This document shows, piece by piece, positions 55,580-64,000 of a stretch of DNA of 64,000 bases. A program made the position numbers and the translations under genes. The stretch lies in NCBI GenBank assembly GCA_002633025.1, contig NMRB01000402.1:273593-337592 (forward strand), given 5' to 3'. The notes below the pieces were generated by a model that had not been told where the DNA came from, ran no database searches, and saw only the letters and a program-made list of their open reading frames with translations. The first letter of the stretch is position 1. Every line of letters begins with the position of its first letter. Source of the DNA: Notospermus geniculatus. Taxonomy: Eukaryota; Nemertea; Pilidiophora; Heteronemertea; Lineidae.

Positions 55580-55660
55580 ACAAAATGATATAAAAGGAAA
55601 CGACGTCTCCAAATTTCGCAAATTGTCGACCCCAACCGGGGTCTTCCTCAGGCACTTTCT
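55580..55660 (-). mobile_element. Retroelement fragment related to 63.5 kb insert
   Basis: The minus strand reads GCCTGAGGAAGACCCCGGTT then GGGGTCGACAATTTGCGAAA, matching the insert at 63.5 kb and continuing with similar sequence (TTTGTGTGTCG). Read as protein it would be PEEDPGWGRQFAKFGDVV. Read as RNA it has a CUGAGGA box and a six-pair stem, but GACA replaces the GAAA expected in a hammerhead core. It is a second member of the same family and probably not catalytic. Confidence 0.5.
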
Positions 55661-56361
55661 AGTCGAGCTACCAGAAGTGTAATGAGCTGGATCCCAACAT
55701 TACAAATAGATCTGAAGTAAGGAAACCCTGTGCAAACAGAATGTGTGAAAAGTTTAAAAGGCGGTGTTATGAACTAATGCGATGCAAATGCATGAGTACG
55801 GCCAATAATTTCCAGACTCCGAGTGCCAGAATTCTCCATGACCGTTCAGGAATACTCGATATGTACCAACACAAGATCAAGAGCCCCTGCTTCCATCCCA
55901 ACGAAAACAACGGAGACGGATTAGGATCACGTCGCTATCACTCGATACCATAGATCGCATATACATCACACAGAATAATGGTATTTGGCCGGTGATTCTG
56001 TACACATATTATCTAATTGTGCAGCCTTGTGGCTGATTGCGGCTCCAGAGTCGAGCTGATTGCCTCCAACCAAATTGTATTATTCAGTAACCACGTATAT
56101 CACTGTTCTCACCTTACATATTTGGGTGATACAGGTATGCATCCGGGGTATGCCCAAAAATGTATGAGGCGTGTGCTCACTTATTTATTTTATGGGGGTA
56201 TCCGCGGTTCGTCACGGGGAGACGAAGATCGACGAAGATGCACACTGTGGAGGTAAGTGAGGTGGGTTAGAGCCCTCCAACTCTCAGCACGATGACATGT
56301 CTGAATGACTTGTCGGAATCAGTCATGTCAGTCCTCGAACCGCCCGAATGACGACGGATTA

Positions 56362-56512
56362 GGCTGCTTTTCCACGAGACGTTTGCGGGCGCGGAATAGG
56401 AGGCGGACGCGGGTAGAAAAGATCGACCCAACGTATTTCCCTTTAGCTGTTTCACCCGCATCCGCGCCCGCCTCCTATTCCGCGCCCGCAAACGTCTCGT
56501 GGAAAAGCAGCC
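56362..56512. mobile_element. Foldback element O, TTA-flanked (PIF/Harbinger-like)
   Basis: The ends GGCTGCTTTTCCACGAGACG and CGTCTCGTGGAAAAGCAGCC are exact inverted copies, flanked by TTA on both sides (56359-56361 and 56513-56515). A three-base TTA/TAA duplication is characteristic of the PIF/Harbinger superfamily. The arms continue TTTGCGGGCGCGGAATAGGA. The plus and minus open frames across it (56305-56580, 56267-56491) are Arg/Ala/Pro-rich products of the symmetry and are not genes. Confidence 0.85.
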
Positions 56513-56519
56513 TTAGTCA

Positions 56520-58385
56520 ACTTTCTTGTGTTCCTCTGCCCCTGCCTTTGTCCCCTCTTCGACAACGGGTCACTCAGTAAAGCCGAGTTCTTATCTAATG
56601 TTTGTCCGACATTTGCTGGTTAAAATAGAAACTGGGGGTAAGCAATCCTGGCTGATGGTCACAACACTGCCAAGGATCGGTCACACGTCACTCCTCTTGA
56701 GACTTTGTTATGAATGCTTCATGTTAGAGAACAAACGGCAAGTCTGGGGAGGGTGTGACGACCCTCGAAGTCCTGATTTCAATATTCTACAATGAGTGGA
56801 AGACACAACCTTCCATAGAGTGAAGGAATCCACCTCCCGTCGGTGTCCATTCCATTCATACTACTTTAATTAATCACATTTCGATGCTATCCCCTTGGAC
56901 TAGTTTTAATTTCTACAGTAATTCACGAACACCCAGTTCGTTCTCAGCCACACTAGTCTCTTGCCGACGGCATTCCCAAACCAACTTTGACAAGATTGTC
57001 CTGATATACGCCTATGTGATTTCGGGAATTGATTACGTTGTCTCTCATTAGATGAATTCATTGATTCTTCCCAAGAATCCTGCGAACACAAAGTAGCCGT
57101 CTGTCTGGTGTGCCCGATGAGGGAGCTTGCTGAGGCGATAATTTTGTTGAGGGCCATATTCCATGTGGACGGTTCTTATTGGTTTCCTCTCTCCTCGCTA
57201 TAATTACTCAATCGTCTCTTATCTTCATCTACCTCAGACGCCTGGGAAATCGAATTCGCAGAGTTGGACAAATATCACGATTCCTCGGAGTTCAGTGCGT
57301 TCGGGAGTATCGGAATCACGTGACCCCTGTGATAATGATCGGGCAGACGACCGCCAACAAAGGACCTTTGTACTTCTACTGAGAGGCTTCATTCTCGATG
57401 GTACTTTTGCTCAAAGACGAAGAGAATGATAGCTCTACGTCGGGTTGGATAGAAAGACTACAGACACCAAAATCGCAGTTGTACGGTCACATGAGACCTG
57501 GCTTTGCCACTGAGCTCTAGCTCCTCAAACATTGTCATATCCATAGTGTCAGTGTCTGGATTTCGATTCAAAGATATCAACGGCCTGCTGTGATGTCAGC
57601 AATGTCGACCATCACCGACAGAAGAAGCTGGACCCCGGCACCAGACTCCTTTGACCTTCACTACTACGATTTTGGTGCCAATGCCGTTATCAGTGCAAGT
57701 GCATGCTGTTGTGGACAGAACACGAAACTACATCAGTTGCATGGCAAAGTGTCGTTTGAGGCACTCCGCCCCTGCGTCTGTCCGTCTGAAAAAAAGAACT
57801 GTACAACGACCGAGGGGGTGTAATCCCAGCAAACAGTCTGGTGAGGCGACCATCACATCCAGCTCACGTCTAATCCATCTTCCCCAGGTTATCCCGTCTT
57901 TGCTCTCCTCTAACCTGGAGCCAACAACCCCGACACAGCACACTTCAAACGTTAGCGTCGACAGATGCGATTATCAGTCCGTCAGAGGGTTCCCTCTGCT
58001 AATACCTGGCAAGGCTGTCTAAGAGATCTTCCGTCCAAGACACTGACATGTTATCTCTATATCCCCAGGTCACTTTCTTTGAGGTAAACGAAGCTCTTTT
58101 ATGGTCAATCTTTGAGAAGGATTATTAAGGGTTATGTTTCCCCCACGACATCTTGTTATGAACATTCGATTTCAGTACCGACCTTCTTTGCTGTCTTCAA
58201 GTTAGGAAAGGACTCAGCAATGACCCATGTGAATCAAATGACATCGAGTATGATTGCCATTGCTTGCTTGCTTTTGTTGTCTTTCTCTATGATCTTTTCC
58301 ACTTCTCCTCTCCATGTCTTCACCTACCGTGCCTTCCCGTTGATGTCTTGTCCATCCTACACCTTCCAAGGACTTTGTCAAACTA
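56520..58385. other. No recognisable gene
   Basis: Open frames at 57163-57429 and 57651-58022 (plus) have no motif that I can assign and no supporting splice structure. No repeats of note. Confidence 0.4.
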
Positions 58386-58387
58386 CA

Positions 58388-58510
58388 CGTACGCCTTACC
58401 TGCAACCTTCGTCACCACGCCACGCCTACGTGCAATCTTCATCACCACACCACGCCTTGCCTGCACCTTCCGTCACCACACCATCATGCCTTACCTGTCA
58501 TCATCATCCC
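58388..58510 (+). repeat. Degenerate ~31-bp tandem repeat, about four units
   Basis: Units contain CACGCCTTRCCTGCA then CCTTCGTCACCAC with substitutions. The plus-strand open frame 58112-58615 crosses this array and is Pro/Ser/His/Thr-rich because of it. The region downstream (59.02-59.10 kb) is a pyrimidine-rich CTCTCGTCT tract. Confidence 0.65.
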
Positions 58511-58619
58511 CTTGAACTGTACATGTCCTTGATGCCTCCTACATGTCCTACCCTGTTACTCTCTCACAGAATCTACCGTCTTCCCCGCGCCATTACTTGT
58601 CTCCAAAAGTGGTAACCCT

Positions 58620-60185
58620 TTCCACACTCATTGTACTACTGCTCTCGCCTTCATCCTTCTCCTTTCGTCACAACTTACCTTTGCCTTCCAGACGCTAGTT
58701 CCTCCTCACGATACTTAAAGATAATGTATCATCACTTCATTGTTTACATTCAATGTTTGTAAACATGGATGTTTACATTATGTTATTTTGCTCTTTTGGG
58801 ACATGCCGACCCACTAAATTGAATACATGTACTTTCGGTATCAAAAGGATTTCTAGAGGGGCATGCCATCCTCTCTTATCTATTTTTGAAATTACTCATA
58901 AGACAAAGAAAGACTGGACATAAACAAACAAAATGTAAATAAACAATGATTTTCGTGGCCCGCGAAAATACCGTGATACGTTATCTTTAATGCCATCACC
59001 ATTGGCCTGCTTGTTCTACTTTCTCTTGTCTTCTCTCGTCTCGTCTACATTCTCTCGTCTTACCACCACTGCCGCCTACAATCTCTCATCTGTCCACCCT
59101 CGCCATTGACAACCAAACAATGACAGTATGCTGTCGTCCATCTTTCTACTTACCTTGCTCTCATGCCTTCCAGCTTCGGCACTTTTTTTCATCACCTTCA
59201 TATGAACTCCTTTTTCAGGCAATATCTCTTGTGAGGAAGAACATCAATCATGAGTCCTCTAATAATTGCCAAAATGATTCCTTTGGGAGATTTTTTACGT
59301 CTATTGCTTGTCGTTCTCCCCGTCAACTGACACAACTACGACCTACAACTTCGAGAACTAGTTCATGTAAGAGTACCAACATGAGTGTAATATGGTCCAG
59401 CACCATCGACTTCACCAACTTCTGACGTAAACAACGTAGCATCAAGGTGCCAGAAAAAAAGTCAAAGAGCCAATATCGTTGACTTGGTTATATAATTTGG
59501 TGTCGGCTGCAAACAGTCCTTCTGAGGAATCAACAGGTCAGATATAGGCCAATAGGTGACATCTTGACCAATCAGGAGTGTTTAGGGGTTGCTGTATCTG
59601 CTTGATGTCAGCCAAATGCAAAAGGGGGTTATTTCCCCACGGTGTGTGACCATTTAGTAAATGGATTTTGCCCTTCATCCGTCGCCTGGAACATTACAAG
59701 GTTAGTTTGTCGTCAAAGCAATGACCTTATCAAAAGATGGAACCGTCTTTGACGGTAATGTTGTATAAAGTACACTAGAAAGCAGCTGGTCACTCAGCAA
59801 AGGCGAGAAACAAATCACCCATCAGGTGAACTATCAGCAAAGAGCTCTCTGGCTGGAGGGCTCGCGTCTTTGCATTCATCGACTGCCCTAAACTCTGCCC
59901 GCAGCGCTGGTGTGTAATCTTGAATGACCACCTGTAACCTTCGCCCGACAGCCGCTGGGGATCTCTTTAGGACGACAGTGATCTCCGGCAGAGACCAGCT
60001 GAATAGCTAGACGCGACACTTTACGATCAGGAAGGGATGGACTGCCGCTGGGCACGGTTATTCTTTGAAAGGTGCCTGATTTTGCCGCCAGGGCGAGTTG
60101 TGTTTATGACGCGTGTACCTATACGATGTACGAAACCAACATCTCTCGGCTACAATTACAGATGAGGCGGATTGTGGAGGGCTTT
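58620..60185. other. No recognisable gene; pyrimidine-rich tract at 59.02-59.10 kb
   Basis: Apart from the low-complexity CTCTCGTCT stretch, nothing structured is visible. The open frame 59120-59425 has no assignable motif. Confidence 0.4.
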
Positions 60186-60191
60186 GTCACG

Positions 60192-60451
60192 AGGGCCGTT
60201 TAGACGACAAGCCAAAAAACCACATTCAGATTCGATCCGATTGGATCCGATCGACCCGCATCGGGTCTCATTTGCGTTTAGACGAGATTTTAATGCGGTC
60301 GTATGTGGTCCAATGCGGTCTAATGTGGATTCGGGGCCGTTTTAAATCCACATTGGACCGCATTGGGTAGCGTTTACACGCAAGAGTTTTGAACCACAAT
60401 CAGATTCGATCGGATCGCATGTGGATTTTTGCCTGTCGTCTAAACGGCCCT
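60192..60451. mobile_element. Foldback element P
   Basis: The ends AGGGCCGTTTAGACGACA and TGTCGTCTAAACGGCCCT are exact inverted copies. The arms carry ACCACATTCAGATTCGATCC and its mirror ACCACAATCAGATTCGATC. The interior holds several GGTCCAATGCGGTC/GACCGCATTGG motifs in both orientations and a second GTTTAGACGAGATTT. The ends resemble those of hAT-like MITEs, but no eight-base duplication is evident. Confidence 0.75.
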
Positions 60452-60939
60452 AGTGTTCCAAATCCGTCATTGCTCGTTATGGAGTTACATCTAGGTTTCT
60501 CAATTAAACTCAACATCGCTTACGGTGAACGAGTAGTTTTAAACTGCCGATGTCGAGAGAGAGAATTAATAACGCAGAAAACAGCGTCCTCCAGTCAGTC
60601 CCCACGCAATAGTTTACAACCTTCGTTCGCTCCTTTTCTAAGCTTACGAGTGGGCTTATCTTCTGCCAAGCGAGACACGTCAACAACAGAAATGGGAGCC
60701 GGCTGCAGGTGGCATTTCCCATCGAGTCTCACGGGCACATTACTAACCAAGGCTGTGCGTAAAACAGCCGTCACTTTTTCCCAAGTAGTATTCAGTTACA
60801 TGTACATGCTCTCAAGGAAGTTTTGCGGACATGACAGATACCATTTCCCAGCAACGGAGCTCGAACGCTGAGGACGGGTTCGTCCCAAGGCTTGTCGTCA
60901 CACCCACCCATGCAGGGGACACCTCAGAAAACAGCCAAT

Positions 60940-61058
60940 GGGTCGTATTTTAGAATGTTCCTTAACGTTAAGGTCGACCTTAAGTCTATTGTAAAACCAT
61001 CGAGAACAATAGATTTAAGGCGGACCTTAATGTTAAGGAACATTCTAAAATACGGCCC
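60940..61058. mobile_element. Foldback element Q
   Basis: The left arm GGGTCGTATTTTAGAATGTT then CCTTAACGTTAAGG is mirrored by CCTTAATGTTAAGGAACATT then CTAAAATACGGCCC. The arms are about 45 bp with a short centre (GTAAAACCATCGAGAAC). Nothing coding; one copy. Confidence 0.75.
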
Positions 61059-62487
61059 TTTATTTTCTCGCCATTCCCGCAGTGGTGAACGTTTTGTTCG
61101 AAATCTTTGTGAAGTATATTTTATTTTCCTTGTCCGCTATTGGCCTACAGTAGCGACCTGATGCATGCCTAAGCAGTAACAACGATTCAGAAAGCAATGT
61201 CACCAAACCTGGTTTGCCAAGCACACTCGTTTTTGTTAAGATTTCTCTGGCGTATTTCAAGGGCAGTTCCAAACTTCATGACCTGGAACATTCTATTTGA
61301 GATGTTTCTATAAGAGAATGACGTCGACGACAATGTCTTACTGGTTGGTATGGCAACAGGGTCCACTTGTAGATATACAGGGACCAGAATGAAAAAGGAG
61401 GGAGCAAGAATCGATGGATTTGTAGATTCACCTGGCAATCCTTCAGGGCAAATTTCCGCGATCGGAATTTGCCTTTGCTCTTACATGTTCTTGGTGCAGA
61501 TGAAAGGCAGGCGGATTGAGGAGACAGATTAGTATTATGTCTAGGAGGAACCGTCAGCCTCGTCCCTATGACTTCCGGTTCAGCAGTTCCTGTAGAGAAT
61601 TTGTGAATAAGGTCCCAGGAATGACATTTAGGTGGAATTCAGGATTCAGTGTGACAGGGCACCATAGCTGCATGATGTGCCTCTTCAACAAGTGTTAAAA
61701 ACCGATACCGGATTCGTCAGTCCTGGTTACGTTGTTCGTTACTGTAAAAGACACGTTTCTTTTTCGCCTGGTCTCTCGTACGTTCTGATTGGTCGACACC
61801 GCGCATGCTCTGCTCGAGTCAATTAAGTTAAATTGATATCGCCTCTGCGGCGTTGTAAATAACAACATGTTTCAATTTATAAGGAAACATTAAGAAGATT
61901 GCGAGCGGTGAAACGTCACCTTAATAGTGAAGTGTCGGACTTTGATTGCTTTTTGACGCTACAGAGATGATATATTCGCAGGTGTTAAAGTTATTACACC
62001 GTTAAGAACGTGTGAGGAGAGTTTCAGGTGCCAATATTGAACAAGAAACCAAACAAAGTTACTCAATGTTAAACTTCTAACTTCCCAAGTTCGTAATCCG
62101 GGTTCTCGATATGACACTCTCGGTGCTAATTTAATGACTGCGTGTCCGATGACAATGGCAGGAGTAACTATAATTCACGGCACGACTTGATTAAAACGTG
62201 TTTTTTTATAAAAACATGTTTCGTTATTAAAATCAATGATAGATGTTCTTTACGACCTCCTCATCTGACGTTATGATGTGGGTACAGGTCTTATCTCTGA
62301 TTTATTCCACGGGTACACAGACCAATCGCATAAATGAAATTGAAATCCGCCCGTTGGTGATATTTATATAGCTTTTTCTAAAAGGATGAACTTAGTTTAT
62401 CATCCTCACGATTTCGGTTACGAGGTGGCTTCCTTTTTTGAGCCAGCTATTTGAATTGCAAACTGTGGTTAGTTAGACACGTCAGTG

Positions 62488-62562
62488 CTAGCAATGCGCA
62501 GTGGAAAGATAACGTCTACCACCGCTGATCTCATGAGTTCGATTCCAAGCAATTGCGTTCCT
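62488..62562 (+). other. tRNA-like segment, possible SINE head
   Basis: A B-box-like GAGTTCGATTCC lies about 35 bases after a rough A-box-like GCGCAGTGGAAAG. The spacing suits an internal Pol III promoter, but no cloverleaf with matching acceptor strands can be drawn. It is a weak candidate for a tRNA-derived SINE or a decayed tRNA. Confidence 0.3.
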
Positions 62563-63452
62563 ATGGTGACTATGACGTCAAAGCGTCTGGCGGCTGCTTT
62601 GCTTGCAAATCATTCCGCCAGCCATAACCAGCTCGCTTGTTCAAACAATAGAGAAACAAACTGAAGCAGTCATGCCATCTACTAATAAGTCTGGCGAACA
62701 ACATGCTATTTATTGGTACAAGTAATTACCAGGGTCCCCGAACGATTCAGATTTTGATTGGCAACAGTTGCAGTGAAAGGTATAGGTAATCCCATCCTGT
62801 GTCGACCGTAATAACCTATATCATGCACGGATCGAAAGAAAACATCGGCATCCCTATGGATAACAGGAGACGCCATCGACGGGGGATAAACGCAGGAAAA
62901 GAGATAAGTGGACAGTATTGTGGTGTAACCATGGTAACAATGGTCCCTGAATGCTGGGTAAAAACAAGTTGTGTTCCCAAATGGGTGTTTTTCTCCGCGG
63001 AAGAATCTGCTAATCATTGAGGTGATATATGCCGGACTCGGTTGGGATAATTGTCTTCGAGGTATTCGTTATCTCCTGTATATATAAGCATAAATTCCCT
63101 TGGTAGCCTTTCGCTGATGAAAACTCGTTGTTATATGGGCGGATAGGTCTTGGATTTCATGTTTCTCACAGCACGAACCATGTTCACGTTATTAGTTTGC
63201 CCCGAGGGAATGCCACCGTCCTCAGCGACACAGGAAGGATGGCCCATTCCCTCATTACTGAATGATACCTGTCTATCTTGCGTTTGATCACGCTCAGGAA
63301 GGAGCCGACGCTGGCCGGGTCAATACCGTGAGAGAAGCAGAACTTTAAGCAACACGAAATGACGGTAATGTTCCCACTTTCATCCCGCTTTCACTGTATC
63401 GACAGCGTCGAACGTGGTAGTGACTTGCCTAACAAGAAGATAAAGGGTACCA

Positions 63453-63725
63453 GGGGTCATATGCACAAAACTTCTTAACAACTTCTTGGGTCTATTCTAG
63501 AGTCTTGTACTGTTAAGTGCCAGCCTGAAGAAGACCCCGGTTGGGGTCGAAAATTTGCAAAATCTGGAAGTTGACTTCCTGTATATTATCACGTTGTGTG
63601 TCAATTTTAGTGCTATTTCTTTCTTTGTACACAAAACTTCTTAAGTGTAAAATTTCCCTTATCTTTTGCTTGGAACAAAGTTTAAGGAAAATTTTACACT
63701 TAAGATGTTTTATGCATACGGCCTC
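63453..63725. mobile_element. Foldback element R, split by a retroelement insert
   Basis: The left end GGGGTCATATGCACAAAACT and the right end (complement GAGGCCGTATGCATAAAACA) pair. The inner arms AAGTGTAAAATTTCCCTTA and TTTAAGGAAAATTTTACACT also pair. The left arm is interrupted at 63479-63629. Removing that insert and one 15-bp duplication restores a continuous arm that matches the right one. Confidence 0.8.
63479..63629 (+). mobile_element. 151-bp retroelement-like insert with hammerhead-like core
   Basis: The insert is flanked by exact 15-bp copies of CACAAAACTTCTTAA (63464-63478 and 63630-63644), a clear target duplication. Within it, CTGAAGA (63525-63531), a six-pair stem GACCCC/GGGGTC with loop GGTT, and GAAA follow in the order of a hammerhead ribozyme core, then a short weak stem and an ATC triplet that could be the cleavage site. 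One extra A precedes the stem, and stem I is poor. Penelope-like elements and retrozymes are known to carry such ribozymes. The same bases also read as PEEDPGWGRKFAK, so a coding fragment is an alternative. Confidence 0.6.
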
Positions 63726-63862
63726 ATGCTCTCGTGCAGTAACACAATCTGATCTTTGGGACACCACATCACACTGCCAAAGGTATCCGTCCCCGAAGAA
63801 TAACATCGGATAACATTAGATAACATCGGAGTGTTGGTGGAACATTCGTACGCTCTCAGAAT

Positions 63863-64000
63863 CAGTGGCGGATCTAAGGGGGGGCGTGCCCGGCGCACGC
63901 CCCCCCCCCCGTTCAGCCGCCGAACAGCAAAAATTTTCGAAGGCATATAATCAGACCCCTGATTTTCAGTAAAAAGAAAGTTCGATTTGGCCTGCCCAGG
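63863..64000 (-). mobile_element. Transposon terminus at window edge
   Basis: CAGTGGCGGATCTAAGGGGG then GCGTGCCCGGCGCACGCC and a C-run form a GC hairpin next to a CAGTGGCGGATC end. The minus-strand translation includes ARPPLDPPLIL, a pattern often seen where such DNA transposon termini are translated. The element runs out of the window, so its other end is unknown. Confidence 0.45.

Noticed and set aside
56267-56580. Arg/Ala-rich frames on both strands
   Set aside because: They are the translation of the inverted arms of foldback O.
58112-58615. 167-codon plus-strand open frame
   Set aside because: Pro/Ser/His/Thr-rich because of a degenerate ~31-bp repeat. No signal or domain convinces me of a gene.

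Overview
This window reads as gene-poor, repeat-rich nuclear DNA of an animal. There are no closely packed long open frames and no operon-like spacing. The sequence holds a tRNA-Asp relic, a truncated Polinton/Maverick-type protease, a LINE-like A/T tail, many foldback MITEs and several minisatellites. The octamer TAGGCCTA occurs exactly at least six times. The repeat load and the apparent unmerged alleles suit a highly polymorphic marine invertebrate, perhaps a deuterostome such as amphioxus, a hemichordate or an echinoderm. That placement is a guess. I recognise no intact host protein-coding gene and cannot tell intergenic DNA from a large intron.

Layout. 0-8 kb: fragments of a terminal-inverted-repeat element (family T), a 0.49 kb tandem duplication joined by one N, MITE C1, an unassigned open frame (5.04-5.29 kb), MITE B1, an in-frame 45-bp minisatellite and a degenerate ~170-bp repeat. 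8-26 kb: MITE A1, a TTAA-flanked element with 24-bp inverted repeats, MITE F1, a second N-joined duplication around 14.1-15.4 kb, composite element C2+D1, foldback G, a nested foldback pair at 23.4-24.2 kb, and a satellite running into a 199-base gap. 26-38 kb: a decayed A copy, a LINE-like tail, abutting MITEs B2/A2/J, F2, the protease relic at 34.1 kb, a 681-bp tandem duplication carrying MITE B and a tRNA-like segment, and family-T element T4 with six 71-bp repeats. 39-42.5 kb: a minisatellite and a perfect-ended foldback (L).

42.9-50.0 kb is the most distinctive part: a head-to-tail duplication of a 3.4/3.7 kb unit that starts inside a tRNA-Asp(GTC) sequence. It carries several open stretches in changing frames with no family I recognise. 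After the duplication one copy lost about 234 bp and the other gained a TA-flanked MITE, so the locus preserves an empty site and a filled site.

51-64 kb: two more C elements (one again holding D), a 43-bp triple repeat, and foldbacks M, N, O (TTA-flanked, PIF/Harbinger-like), P and Q. A foldback at 63.5 kb is split by a 151-bp insert with a 15-bp target duplication and a hammerhead-ribozyme-like core. The window ends in a transposon terminus.

There is no visible pathway linking these parts. The content is mostly layered mobile DNA, and the nesting and duplications allow a relative order of events to be read.
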